Part shown: piece after piece, positions 17,501-26,193 of the stretch | Position numbering within the stretch: the stretch's first letter is position 1 | How the letters are laid out: each line of letters begins with the position of its first letter | DNA from: Komagataeibacter sucrofermentans DSM 15973 | GTDB taxonomy: Bacteria; Pseudomonadota; Alphaproteobacteria; Acetobacterales; Acetobacteraceae | Length of the DNA: 64,000 nucleotides | Reading direction: 5' to 3' | Assembly: GCF_040581405.1 (NCBI RefSeq) | Contig: NZ_CP137157.1 | Coordinates: 1,120,001-1,184,000 of the forward strand | Notes under the pieces: generated by a model | Databases searched by the model: none | What the model saw: the letters and a program-made list of their open reading frames with translations, nothing else | What the model was told of the DNA's origin: nothing | Translations under genes and position numbers: made by a program

Positions 17501-19060
17501 GTTGCGCACATGGTTGCCCAGCGTCGCCACGTCGCGCTCAAGCGCTTCAAGCCTGCTGGCGGCGGTCGCGGCATCCTGCGTGGCCTGCGCATGCACGCGC
17601 TGGCTTTCGGTCGCGGCATTGCGGGCAAGGTCGGCCTGCAGCGTGGCATCCGCATGGGCGCGGGTGGCGTCCTCGCGGGCTGTCAGGGCGGTGGCGGCCT
17701 GTTCTTCGGCCACGCGGATCTGTTCATCGTGGGCGGCAATGGCCTCTGCCGTTGGCATATCGGCTTCCAGCGCCGCGATCTCGGTGGCGAGGGCCGCGTG
17801 CTGCGTGGCAAGGCGCTCATGCGCCGTGGTGGCGGTGGCCAGCCCTTCGCGCGCCTGTGTTGCCTGCAGTTCGGCCTCGCGCACGGTGGTGGTGGCCTCT
17901 TCCACACGGGCCGCCATTCCGGTCATGGCCTGCGCCAGCGTGGCGCATGCGGCCTGCGCTGCCTCACGCAGGGCGGGCAGGGCGGACAGGCGTTCTTTCA
18001 CCTGCGCCCGCTCGGCCTCAAGCTGCCCGAGCATGAGGGTGGCGTCATCACGCCGGGCAAGGGCCGAAGCGTGCACGCCTTCGCATTCGGCAAGGCGGGC
18101 CTGTGCCTGTTCCAGCGCGGCCTCGGCGCGGGACAGTTCCTCGGCAATGGTTTCGGCGCGGACCTTGAAGCGTTCGAGCGCCGTGCGCCGCATATCCACC
18201 TGCTCGCGCAGGGCGGGCAGGGCCTTTGTCACTTCGTAATCGGTGAGAACGGCGGTCTCGGCCATTTCCTCGGCGGCCTTGAGGTCGGTGCGGGCGGCAA
18301 GCAGGCCAGCCTCGCCCTCGGCCACGCCGTTATGGGCACGGGCATGCAGCAGCGCCAGAAGGGCGGTTTCGGAGTCGCGCAGTCCCTGCGAGAGTTCGCG
18401 GTAGCGGGCCGCCTGTTCGGACTGCTCCTGCAGGTCACCGAGCCGGGATTCGAGTTGCAGGCGCAGGTCTTCCGCGCGCGCGAGATTGGCCTCGGTCGCG
18501 CGCAGCTTGAGTTCGGCCTCGTGGCGGCGGCCATGCAGGCCGGTAATGCCCGCGGCTTCCTCCAGAATGGTGCGCCGTTCCTCGGGGCGGGCATTGACCA
18601 GCGCCGAGACGCGGCCCTGGCTGACCATGGCCGATGAGCGCGCGCCCGAGGCCAGATCGGCAAACAGCGTCTGCACGTCGCGCCCGCGCGTGGTGCGGCC
18701 ATTGATGCGGTAGCCGCTGCCCGCCCCGCGCTCGGCGCGGCGGCAGACCTGAAGCTCCTCCTGCCCGGTAAAGGGCGCGGGGGCGATTTCGGCGGCGCCT
18801 TCCAGCGTAAGCGTCACTTCCGCCATGTTGCGCGCGGCGCGCGCGGTGGTGCCAGCGAAGATGAGGTCATCCATTTCGCCGCCGCGCAGGGCGCGGGCAT
18901 TGGTTTCGCCCATGACCCAGCGCAGGGCCTCGACCACGTTGGACTTGCCGCACCCGTTGGGCCCGACAATGCCGGTCAGGCCGGGCAGGATCTCCACGGA
19001 GACCGGGTCGGCGAAACTCTTGAAGCCTGCGATGCGCAGCCGGACAAAACGGGCGGTCAT
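14525..19060 (-). CDS. smc: Chromosome partition protein SMC (unusually long)
   Basis: SMC is the ATPase of bacterial condensin and, with ScpA and ScpB, organises the chromosome. The N-terminal head has Walker A GPNGCGKSN (33-41), and the C-terminal head has the ABC signature LSGGEQ (about 1407) and Walker B VCVLDEVDAP (about 1435). Between them are two very long coiled coils rich in Ala, Glu, Gln and Thr, and a central hinge near residues 690-800. At 1511 aa it is some 300 aa longer than usual (about 1150-1200), the excess being in the coiled coils. The start lies 2 bases after the stop of the DsbA-like gene, implying one transcript. scpA and scpB are not in the window. Confidence 0.95.
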   Translation of the reverse strand: MTARFVRLRIAGFKSFADPVSVEILPGLTGIVGPNGCGKSNVVEALRWVMGETNARALRGGEMDDLIFAGTTARAARNMAEVTLTLEGAAEIAPAPFTGQEELQVCRRAERGAGSGYRINGRTTRGRDVQTLFADLASGARSSAMVSQGRVSALVNARPEERRTILEEAAGITGLHGRRHEAELKLRATEANLARAEDLRLQLESRLGDLQEQSEQAARYRELSQGLRDSETALLALLHARAHNGVAEGEAGLLAARTDLKAAEEMAETAVLTDYEVTKALPALREQVDMRRTALERFKVRAETIAEELSRAEAALEQAQARLAECEGVHASALARRDDATLMLGQLEAERAQVKERLSALPALREAAQAACATLAQAMTGMAARVEEATTTVREAELQATQAREGLATATTAHERLATQHAALATEIAALEADMPTAEAIAAHDEQIRVAEEQAATALTAREDATRAHADATLQADLARNAATESQRVHAQATQDAATAASRLEALERDVATLGNHVRNARAELVPEDERTRLAQAATEAEVALDALRAERATAEEARTQATQAEIQANARLKEARATRNATEEALRAARAAHKRARDAVDTLTASMTRLRAQAVPDEALQALVARREAAAAALDSARQHMATVEAATVAATQEDEACTARIAEARASLSGLEAEADGLARALHSETQADPARGTTLADSLHVPAGLETALAVVLSDGLEAVVKGTAPRSWHDLPPATPAPFPAAGIEPLSAVLEAPPALSRALGAAGLLPDGMDGAPLQASLTPGQCLVTREGALWRWDGYTQAPNLPDRAALRLKQLGRLRTLRAELEQVRGAVPALEQAAQAATTTRQQTGKALTAARDARMAAENALETARTAEAELARQHATIAAQIDTLSVQQATAQAALTDSEAASTRAAAQEASLPDLDVLAKAHHDATQAATQAQTAEKALRARHQQAEAALEQARRALQAATTRHGEAETRLQALLPEQARLENDRDTARAARDTSREQLTALPAPALAEDAARQATAAATQAGQALEQARMVVEETTTRLEQARAARAALEQKMRETGARLEARQARMADLTDGLQQAQADVAAARARLEALPDMSGLEHALASLREQAETLRAQETEQRETLARLHTEDATLRQRFEASGQDMTQWTARVEAASLEAEAAETRLRNARAEHERVAPQPIAVRERRDAIATELARHEASHDVAMVELQQAETRMAEVQQGRRTAEEVLTAAREAVVRAEGRREQAQVLLAQLQADSTPPAGVVPADLSVNAETGLRRKVARLTRQRDELGPVNLRAELEAQEASGKIDTILHERDELQSAIARLRGMIGQLNREGRERLMAVFSQIDQHFQALFARMFNGGRAHLGMVGNDDPLQAGLEIYAQPPGKKLATLSLLSGGEQALTALSLIFAVFRCNPAPVCVLDEVDAPLDDANVGRFCALLADMVAEAGTRFLVVTHHQLTMAHMDRLYGVTMQERGVSRVLSVDLERATEMVDAEPVR

Positions 19061-19062
19061 GC

Positions 19063-19686
19063 TCAGCGGGCCGCCGCTTCAACCTTCTGGGCAAACTGCT
19101 CGTAAGTCAGTTCCTGCGCCACCTGCTCCTTGTCATTGAAGCGGAAGGTGGGCGTGCCGTCGATCTTGTACTGGGTCTGGGCGCGGTCTTCCTCGTCCAT
19201 GATGGCATGGCGCAGCTTGTCGTCATGGATGGTCTGCTGGAACAGGTCGGATGACATGCCTGCAAGGGCCGCCATTTTCTGGATCTCGGCCTCGGCTTCC
19301 GCCGGTTCCTTGCCAAAGGCCCAGTGATCCTGGCTGGACAGCAGCGCAAGTACGAACGGCTCATAGCGTTCTGGCGCAAGCGAGCGCGCGATCATGCAGG
19401 CGGTCAGCGCCACCTGGTCGAGCGGGAAATCACGGAAAATGTAGTATACCTTGCCCGTATCGATCAGCTTGCTGCGCACCTCGGGGAAGACCTCGGCGGC
19501 AAAACGCGCGCAATGCGTGCAGGTGAGCGAGAAGAATTCCTCCACATGCACCTTGGCCGCGGGGTTGCCCACGGCGCGGATGGCCAGGCGTGGGTCCGCC
19601 GTCTGCGCCATGGCCCGGCCAGACAGCAGGCCGCCAGCCATGAGGGTGGGGGTAAGGGCAAGCAGGGTGCGGCGTGTGATGGGCAT
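19063..19686 (-). CDS. DsbA-family thiol:disulfide oxidoreductase, exported
   Basis: This 207-aa protein has a thioredoxin fold with the active site CTHC (C56, C59, in FFSLTCTHCARF) and a cis-proline segment (DGTPTFRF), as in DsbA-type proteins. The N-terminus MPITRRTLLALTPTLMAGG has a twin-arginine followed by a hydrophobic run and ends at AMAQ, so it is exported to the periplasm, possibly by Tat. The start at the ATG 19686 is chosen because upstream sequence does not resemble a signal. It likely forms or reshuffles disulfides in exported proteins. It is followed at once by smc, an arrangement I believe is common in this family of bacteria. Confidence 0.88.
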   Translation of the reverse strand: MPITRRTLLALTPTLMAGGLLSGRAMAQTADPRLAIRAVGNPAAKVHVEEFFSLTCTHCARFAAEVFPEVRSKLIDTGKVYYIFRDFPLDQVALTACMIARSLAPERYEPFVLALLSSQDHWAFGKEPAEAEAEIQKMAALAGMSSDLFQQTIHDDKLRHAIMDEEDRAQTQYKIDGTPTFRFNDKEQVAQELTYEQFAQKVEAAAR

Positions 19687-19815
19687 TACGGTCACTCTCC
19701 GGTGGGGGACTGGGGTGGGGCATGGCCCCGGCACGATCAGTATTAAGGCGGTGCGGGCCGGGCGTAAATCCATCATGCCCCACCGGATGGCGCGCCGGGC
19801 TGACGCGCCATCCGT

Positions 19816-20733
19816 TCAGGCGGGCTGCGCGGCCGCCTCACGCGGGGGCAGGCGCACGCGCACGTGGCGGATATGGCGGGCATCCGAATCAAGGATGCGG
19901 AACACCATGCCGCTTTCATGCGTCACGATCTCGCCGCGCGTGGGCACATGGCCCGCAAGGCGGAACACGAGGCCGCCCACGGTCTCGATCTCGGCCTCGC
20001 GCTCCTCACGCGTGAGCACGGGGCCGACTTTTTCCTCAAAGGCGGCAACGGGCGTGCGGGCATCGACATCGAGCGTGCCGTCGGGCCGTTCGCGCATCAT
20101 GTTCACGGTCGGTTCGTCATGCTCGTCCGAAATATCGCCTACGATGGTCTCGATCAGGTCCTCGATGGTGACAAGGCCATCAATGCCGCCGTACTCGTCG
20201 ATCACGAGGGCAAGGTGCACATGGCGCAGCCGCATCTGCAAAAGCAGGTCGAGCACGGGCAACTGGGGGGCGACCATGAGCGGCTGGCGCAGCAGCGGCT
20301 CCATGCGGAAGGCTTCCGACGTGCCGACATAGGCGATCAGATCCTTCACATGGATCATGCCCACGATGTCATCAAGCTGGTCGCGATAGACCGGCATGCG
20401 GGAATGGTTTTCCCGCCGCATCATGGCCAGTGCCTCATCAAGGCTGATATCGACCGGCATCGCCACGATGTCGGCGCGCGGAATCATCACGTCATCCGCC
20501 GTGATGCCGCGCAGGCGCAGCACGTTGGCCAGAAGCGCGCGCTCCTGCCGGTCGAGTTCGGAGGCGTGGGGGTTGGCGTCATCCCCCGCCGCATCATCAG
20601 CTTCCTTGACCAGCGCGGCAATGGAATGGCGCAGCCCCGGCTCAGCGCGCCTGCGGCTGAACAGCGACAGAAATCCCTTGCCGCGCGATCCGGACGGAGG
20701 CTCCTCGTTGGCATCGGTGCCGGGGCGGCTCAT
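19816..20733 (-). CDS. CorC/HlyC-type CBS-domain protein
   Basis: This 305-aa protein has two CBS domains (DVMIPRADIVAMPVD onward, and LVIDEYGGIDGLVTIEDL) followed by a C-terminal CorC_HlyC domain (GGLVFRLAGHVPTRGE). It has no N-terminal DUF21 membrane domain, so it is the soluble CorC (YbeX) form. CorC proteins are linked to magnesium/cobalt handling and ribosome maturation; nucleotide binding by the CBS pair is family knowledge. Its ATG overlaps the ybeY stop in an ATGA junction, so the two are translationally coupled. It is the last gene of miaB-phoH-ybeY-corC. Confidence 0.9.
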   Translation of the reverse strand: MSRPGTDANEEPPSGSRGKGFLSLFSRRRAEPGLRHSIAALVKEADDAAGDDANPHASELDRQERALLANVLRLRGITADDVMIPRADIVAMPVDISLDEALAMMRRENHSRMPVYRDQLDDIVGMIHVKDLIAYVGTSEAFRMEPLLRQPLMVAPQLPVLDLLLQMRLRHVHLALVIDEYGGIDGLVTIEDLIETIVGDISDEHDEPTVNMMRERPDGTLDVDARTPVAAFEEKVGPVLTREEREAEIETVGGLVFRLAGHVPTRGEIVTHESGMVFRILDSDARHIRHVRVRLPPREAAAQPA

Positions 20734-21293
20734 GAGCGTGCCCCCCGGCTCACCATGCGGCCCGGCTTCCACGGGTTGGCAACGCCAAGACCGGACAGGA
20801 TGCGGGCCTCGAGCATTTCCATCTCGCGGGCCTCGCCGGGGTGGTGGTGGTCATATTCGGCCAGGTGCAGCACGCCATGCACCACCAGATGCGCCAGATG
20901 GGCGGCCATGTCGCGGCCTGCCGCCTGCGCCTCGCGCGCCACGGTCTCGAAGGCGATGATGATGTCGCCGCCCCATATGCCGCCCGCGGCCGGATATTCG
21001 AACGTGAGGACATTGGTGGGCTTGTTGCGCCCGCGATGCCGCCAGTTCATGCGGGCCACGGTGCGGTCATCGGCCAGCACCACCGTGACCGGGCCATGGC
21101 AGCCCGTGGCCACGAGGGCTGCGCGCGCCGCGCGGTCAACCACGCGGGCAGGGTAGGGGACGGCGCGGTTCCAGCGCCTGTCCGCCACCGTGACATCGGG
21201 GCCATCAGGCCCGGCCTTCAGGTCAGGCTGCATGGCCCGCCCTGCTGCGACCCCGCCCGCGTGGGCAGGGCCTGTGCTACTTCGAGGTTTCAT
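20730..21293 (-). CDS. ybeY: Endoribonuclease YbeY
   Basis: YbeY (187 aa from the ATG at 21293) is a zinc-dependent endoribonuclease for 16S rRNA 3'-end maturation and ribosome quality control. The diagnostic zinc motif H-x3-H-x5-H appears as HLVVHGVLHLAEYDH, and the upstream segment NKPTNVLTFEYP is the conserved family block. The chosen start overlaps the end of phoH by 17 bases; an internal ATG at 21233 would give a length closer to the usual 150-160 aa, so the N-terminus is not certain. It is coupled to corC downstream. Confidence 0.93.
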   Translation of the reverse strand: MKPRSSTGPAHAGGVAAGRAMQPDLKAGPDGPDVTVADRRWNRAVPYPARVVDRAARAALVATGCHGPVTVVLADDRTVARMNWRHRGRNKPTNVLTFEYPAAGGIWGGDIIIAFETVAREAQAAGRDMAAHLAHLVVHGVLHLAEYDHHHPGEAREMEMLEARILSGLGVANPWKPGRMVSRGARS

Positions 21294-22431
21294 CGTTCTC
21301 CTGCTGCGACCGGGCGCGGTGGGGGCGGCGTTCGGCCCCGGCACGCTGGTCGTATGCCTCCACTATACGCGCCACCAGCGGGTGGCGCACCACGTCACGC
21401 GATTCAAATCGCATCATGCCGATCCCGGGCAGGCCGTCGAGGGTATCGACCGCCTCCCGCAGGCCGGATGTCACGCCACGCGGCAGGTCAACCTGGCTGA
21501 GATCGCCGGTAATGACCATGCGCGTGCCTTCACCCATGCGGGTGAGGAACATCTTCATCTGGGCGGGGGTCGTGTTCTGCGCCTCGTCCAGAATGACAAA
21601 ACAGTGCGCCAGCGTGCGCCCGCGCATGAAGGCCAGGGGTGCGACCTCGATCTCCCCCGTGCCCATGCGCCGGATCACCTGATCGCCCGGCATCATGTCG
21701 TGCAGGGCGTCATACAGCGGGCGGAGGTAGGGGTCGATCTTTTCCTTCAGGTCGCCGGGCAGAAAGCCCAGCCGCTCGCCTGCTTCCACCGCAGGGCGTG
21801 ACAGCACGATGCGGTCGACCTGGCCCGCCTGCAGCATGGCCACGGCCTGGGCTACGGCAAGGTAGGTCTTGCCCGTGCCTGCGGGGCCGAGGCCAAACAC
21901 CATTTCCTGCCGGGCCAGCATGGCCATGTATTCGGCCTGGCCAACCGAGCGCGGGGCCACGGGGCCGCGCCGGGTCATGATGGTGGGCAGGTCGGCAAGC
22001 GTCGGGCTGGCGGGGGCCGTGGCGGTACGGGTGTCGGGCATGGCGGGCAGTCCTCCCGTAACAGGGCGTGGCGCGGGCGCCGAAAAGGCATGGGCGGCAA
22101 GCCGGATGGCGGTATCGACGGTGGCGGTATCGACCGCCTGCCCCGCTGTGGCGCGGCGGTAGAGTTCGGTCAGCGTGGCCTGTGTCAGTTCCACTCGCTG
22201 GGCAGCACCCGTAATGGCAATGCGGTTGCCCCGACACGCCAGCCGGACATCAAATCCACGTTCAAGATGCAGCAGGTGGCGGTCATGGTCACCCACAAGC
22301 TGCGCCAGCAGCACGTTATCTTCAAACTGCATGGTCACGGTGCGGTCATTGGCCGCGGCCGTGCCACCGGGGGTACGCCGCCCGCCGCTGCGACGGGGGG
22401 CGTGGAGCGTGGATTGTGTCTGTTCTCTCAA
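21277..22431 (-). CDS. phoH: PhoH-like ATPase (YbeZ)
   Basis: This 384-aa P-loop ATPase of the PhoH family has Walker [13 protein letters not shown], Walker [11 protein letters not shown] and the conserved [17 protein letters not shown] block. YbeZ proteins work with YbeY in rRNA processing. The first codon is TTG at 22431, overlapping the miaB stop (TTGA junction) with GAGGAG 11 bases upstream; an ATG at 22332 is the alternative. A long Ala/Pro linker (about residues 115-145) separates the N-terminal domain from the ATPase. Its position in miaB-phoH-ybeY-corC is typical for alphaproteobacteria. Confidence 0.94.
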   Translation of the reverse strand: MREQTQSTLHAPRRSGGRRTPGGTAAANDRTVTMQFEDNVLLAQLVGDHDRHLLHLERGFDVRLACRGNRIAITGAAQRVELTQATLTELYRRATAGQAVDTATVDTAIRLAAHAFSAPAPRPVTGGLPAMPDTRTATAPASPTLADLPTIMTRRGPVAPRSVGQAEYMAMLARQEMVFGLGPAGTGKTYLAVAQAVAMLQAGQVDRIVLSRPAVEAGERLGFLPGDLKEKIDPYLRPLYDALHDMMPGDQVIRRMGTGEIEVAPLAFMRGRTLAHCFVILDEAQNTTPAQMKMFLTRMGEGTRMVITGDLSQVDLPRGVTSGLREAVDTLDGLPGIGMMRFESRDVVRHPLVARIVEAYDQRAGAERRPHRARSQQENDETSK

Positions 22432-23834
22432 GCCCTGTCTGTCTCCTCTGTCAGGATGCCACCAAGCGAGTTGGTGTACCTGTGGCGGATATCCACATTG
22501 GCGATCTGGCCGATCAGGCTGTCCGGGCCTTCAACGCTCACGGCCTGCAGCCATGGGCTCTTGCCCGAAACCTGACCGGGCTTGCGCCCCCGCCCCGTAA
22601 AGAGCACGGGCACCACCTGGCCTATGGTTGCATCATTGAATGCATCCTGCTGCACGCGCAGCATGGCCTGGAGTTCCTGCAGGCGGGCATCCTTCACATC
22701 CTCGGGCACGTGCATGCCAGCACCTGCGGCAGGCGTGCCGGGGCGGGAGGAATACTTGAAGGAATAGGCCTGCGCGAAGCCGATCTCGTCAATCAGACGC
22801 ATCGTGTCGGCAAAATCGGCATCCGTCTCGCCGGGATGGCCCACGATGAAATCGGATGACAGCGCAAGGTCGGGCCGCGCCTCACGCAGGCGGGCCACGA
22901 GCGTGCGGTAGTCATCAGCCGTGTGGCCCCGGTTCATGGCCGCGAGCACCCGGTCGGAGCCGGACTGCACCGGCAGGTGCAGGAACGGCATGAGCTGCGG
23001 CAGGTCGCGGTGGGCGGCGATCAGGTCATCCTCCATGTCGCGCGGGTGCGACGTGGTGTAGCGGATGCGCTCGATGCCCAGCTCTCCCGCCAGCACGCGG
23101 GCGAGGCGGGCGAGGCCCCATGTGCGGCCATCCGGGCCTTCCCCATGATAGGCATTCACGTTCTGGCCCAGCAGCGTGATCTCGCGCACGCCACCCGCCA
23201 CGAGCCTGCGGGCCTCATCAAGCACGGCCTGCGCGGGCCGGCTGCTTTCCGCCCCGCGCGTATAGGGCACGACGCAGAAGGAGCAGAATTTGTCGCACCC
23301 TTCCTGAATGGTGAGGAAGGCGGACCCGCCCGCAGGGGCCGCGCGGTCGGCGGGCAGGAAATCGAATTTCTGCTCGACGGGGAAGTCGGTCTCGATCACG
23401 GCGCCCGCCGCGCGGGCGGCACGCGCCACCATCTCGGGCAGGCGGTGATAGGTCTGGGGGCCGAGCACGATATCGACATACGGCGCGCGGGCCAGGATTT
23501 CCTTGCCCTCCGCCTGGGCAACACAGCCTGCCACCGCGAGCACGGTGGCCGCACCCTGTTCGGCGCGCGCTTCCTTGACCTTGCGCAGGCGGCCGAGTTC
23601 GGAGAACACCTTCTCCGCCGCGCGGTCGCGGATGTGGCAGGTGTTGAGGATGATCATGTCAGCCGCATCCGGCGTGCTCACGGCCCGGTAGCCGAGCGGG
23701 CGCAGCACGTCGGACATCCGCTCGCTGTCATACACGTTCATCTGGCAGCCCCATGTTATGACATGAAGCCCCCTGGTGGATGACGTGCTGGCTTGTGGCG
23801 TGGCCACGCCGGGGCGGGGAGACAGGCTGTTCAC
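22428..23834 (-). CDS. miaB: tRNA-2-methylthio-N6-dimethylallyladenosine synthase
   Basis: MiaB (468 aa) is a radical-SAM methylthiotransferase that modifies A37 of tRNAs reading U-starting codons. The N-terminal domain has the auxiliary cluster cysteines ([33 protein letters not shown]). The radical-SAM motif is [16 protein letters not shown], and a TRAM-like RNA-binding domain follows ([12 protein letters not shown] onward). The start is GTG 23834. It heads the operon miaB-phoH-ybeY-corC. The promoter should lie in the 403-base region shared with tamA. Confidence 0.96.
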   Translation of the reverse strand: MNSLSPRPGVATPQASTSSTRGLHVITWGCQMNVYDSERMSDVLRPLGYRAVSTPDAADMIILNTCHIRDRAAEKVFSELGRLRKVKEARAEQGAATVLAVAGCVAQAEGKEILARAPYVDIVLGPQTYHRLPEMVARAARAAGAVIETDFPVEQKFDFLPADRAAPAGGSAFLTIQEGCDKFCSFCVVPYTRGAESSRPAQAVLDEARRLVAGGVREITLLGQNVNAYHGEGPDGRTWGLARLARVLAGELGIERIRYTTSHPRDMEDDLIAAHRDLPQLMPFLHLPVQSGSDRVLAAMNRGHTADDYRTLVARLREARPDLALSSDFIVGHPGETDADFADTMRLIDEIGFAQAYSFKYSSRPGTPAAGAGMHVPEDVKDARLQELQAMLRVQQDAFNDATIGQVVPVLFTGRGRKPGQVSGKSPWLQAVSVEGPDSLIGQIANVDIRHRYTNSLGGILTEETDRA

Positions 23835-24237
23835 GGTCAGGTATCCTCAGGCATCATCGCGGGCACGCGCCCACGCAACGGGGGCAAGACATCGGGCCTT
23901 GCCTGCGCGCGGTCAAGAGGCTTGCCGCCGATAAAGCCGGGAACACATGGTCTGCCCATCAACGCTCCTGGTGCGAAGGGTGGGGTGCCGGGCGCGGCCC
24001 CCTTGCCCGTTTGAACCCGATCATGCCTGCCGGAATCGGGGGTATGTCAAGCCAGGAACGCGGGCGTGGAGACAGTTTGCAACATCCCCGGCCCGTTTTG
24101 TCCTTCAATGCGACAAATTCGGAACTTATTAAGGGAGAAGCGTTAATATCGGTTTGATCATGCATGACGGGAATGGCAGACAATACCCTGTGGGCAACTG
24201 ACCGCATGAAAGAAGACAGCAACAGGGGCAGCACCGT
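23835..24237. other. Intergenic region between divergent miaB and tamA
   Basis: I find no gene in these 403 bases; the frames open here are short, GC-rich and lack ribosome sites. The part near 24110-24180 is AT-richer (TTATTAAG, TTAATATC) and is the best place for the tamA promoter, but I could not fix -35/-10 boxes with proper spacing. Confidence 0.4.
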
Positions 24238-26193
24238 TTGACAGGATTGCGTCATCCCCGCCTGGCAGCCAGTGCCCGGCGCAGGGCCGGTTATGTTAGC
24301 CTGTTCGCGGTCATGACGGTTCTCCTGCCGGGGGTGCCCGTGGCGTTCGCGGCCGACCCGCAGGATTACACCACAACCATCCGCCCCACCGGCAATGCCG
24401 ACCTTGATGCAGCGCTCAAGGCCTCGTCAGACTTGCTTTCGCTCCAGAAAACACAGGCTGTCAGCCCCTTTGCCCTGACCGGGCGCATCCACAACGATTA
24501 TTCCCGCCTGATCAGCGCGCTGGAAAGCTACGGCTATTACGCGGGCGCCATTACCATCACCATAAGCGATGGCAGCCACAAGGGCGCCACCCCCGCCGAT
24601 GGCGGGCAGGACGGGCGCGACCCCGACCTGCCGGAATGGATGCAGGCCCTGCCCGCAGGCCACAAGGCGCAGGTCAGCATCGCGGTGAGTACCGGCCCGC
24701 TGTTTCATATCGGCACGGTCACGCTCAACCCTGACAAGGGGGATGCCCCCATCCATCTCAACCCCACCGAGGTTGCGGCCTTCGGCATGAAGCCGGGTGC
24801 GCCCGCGCAGGCCGAGGCCGTGCTGACGGCGGGGGCGGCACTCCAGACCGCGCTGACGGAGGAAGGCTACGCGCTGGCCCATGTCAGCACCCCGCAGGCC
24901 TGGCTGCGCCCTGCCACCCATACGCTCGACATTGCCTATACGGTGCATCGCGGCCCGGTGGTGAACCTTGGCGCATTCGCCTTTGGCGGGCTGCAGCGCA
25001 CGCACCCGGCCTATATCGCGCGCAGGCTGACCATTGCGCCGGGCGAGCTGTACCAGCCCTCGCGCATCGAGCGCGCCCGGCAGGACATCGCCTCGACGGG
25101 GCTGTTCTCCGATGTGCAGGTCAACCATGGCGATACGCTCGCCCCTGATGGCTCCATGCCGCTCGATTTCGGCTTTCATGAAGGCAAGCGCCACAGCGTG
25201 GGGGCCGAGGGCGGGTATTCAACCGACCTTGGTGGCCGCGCGGGTGTGACATGGACGCATAACAACCTGTTCGGCAATGCCGAGCGGCTGCGGCTCACCG
25301 CGCTGATTACCGGCCTTGGCGGCTCGGCGGAGCAGGGGCTGGGCTATGATTTCTATGCCGACCTGATGAAGCCCGATTTCGGCTCACGCCAGCAGAACCT
25401 GAGTGCCCGCATCGAGGGCATCAAGCAGGAACTCTATTCCTACCGCCAGACCGCGCTGCTCGCGCGCATAGGCATCGTGCGCCATGTCAACCGGCACTGG
25501 AACGTGTCGTTTGGCGGGCAGATCGAGCAGGAACAGATTGAGCAGATGCGCGCTACCAACAGCTACTTCATTCTCTCTGTGCCGCTGACTGCCAATTACG
25601 ACGGCACGGGTGTGGACAACCCCATCACCCCCGCCACCCATGGCGTGCGGATCGGGGCCAGCATCACGCCCTCGGCCTCATTGACCGATGGTACCTCGTT
25701 CTTCGCCATCATGCAGGCCACGGTCTCGACCTATTTCGACCTCAAGAACTTTGGCCTCAGTCGCCCCGGCCGCAGCGTGCTGGCGTTTCGCGGTACCATT
25801 GGCAATGTGGAAGGGGCCTCGACCTTCGCCATTCCGCCCGATCAGCGGCTTTATGCCGGTGGCTCGGCCACGGTGCGCGGTTTCCGCTATCAGGGCGTTG
25901 GCCCGCAATTTGCCAATACGCGCTACGCCATTGGCGGCACGTCGATGGATGCGGGGTCGTTTGAATACCGCCAGCGCATCTTGCAGAAATTCGGCGCGGT
26001 GGGCTTTATCGATGCAGGCCAGGTCACGGCAGACCGCACGCCGTTTCAGGGCACGGTGCGCGTGGGGGCCGGGGCCGGGGCGCGCTACTACACCCCCATC
26101 GGCCCGGTGCGGCTTGATGTGGCGGTGCCGCTCAACCGCCCCGCCCGGGGCGACAAGTGGGAACTGTACGTGGGCCTGGGGGAGACATTCTGA
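24238..26193 (+). CDS. tamA: Outer-membrane translocation assembly protein TamA (BamA/Omp85 family)
   Basis: TamA (651 aa) is an Omp85-family outer-membrane barrel that, with TamB, helps insert certain outer-membrane proteins and links the two membranes. It has a signal peptide (hydrophobic run ending PVAFA-ADPQ), POTRA domains in roughly the first half (including RGPVVNLGAFAFGGLQRTHP and RLTIAPGELYQPSRIERARQ), and a C-terminal barrel with RGFRYQGVGPQFANTRYAIG and the terminal Phe (GLGETF). The start is taken as TTG 24238, which keeps the basic n-region. Its stop overlaps the tamB start by one base (TGATG). Confidence 0.93.
   Translation: MTGLRHPRLAASARRRAGYVSLFAVMTVLLPGVPVAFAADPQDYTTTIRPTGNADLDAALKASSDLLSLQKTQAVSPFALTGRIHNDYSRLISALESYGYYAGAITITISDGSHKGATPADGGQDGRDPDLPEWMQALPAGHKAQVSIAVSTGPLFHIGTVTLNPDKGDAPIHLNPTEVAAFGMKPGAPAQAEAVLTAGAALQTALTEEGYALAHVSTPQAWLRPATHTLDIAYTVHRGPVVNLGAFAFGGLQRTHPAYIARRLTIAPGELYQPSRIERARQDIASTGLFSDVQVNHGDTLAPDGSMPLDFGFHEGKRHSVGAEGGYSTDLGGRAGVTWTHNNLFGNAERLRLTALITGLGGSAEQGLGYDFYADLMKPDFGSRQQNLSARIEGIKQELYSYRQTALLARIGIVRHVNRHWNVSFGGQIEQEQIEQMRATNSYFILSVPLTANYDGTGVDNPITPATHGVRIGASITPSASLTDGTSFFAIMQATVSTYFDLKNFGLSRPGRSVLAFRGTIGNVEGASTFAIPPDQRLYAGGSATVRGFRYQGVGPQFANTRYAIGGTSMDAGSFEYRQRILQKFGAVGFIDAGQVTADRTPFQGTVRVGAGAGARYYTPIGPVRLDVAVPLNRPARGDKWELYVGLGETF

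Noticed and set aside
15256-18637. Several long plus-strand open frames over smc
   Set aside because: They are low-complexity Ala/Gly/Arg/Cys-rich antisense frames of the repetitive coiled-coil coding sequence, without ribosome sites or domains.
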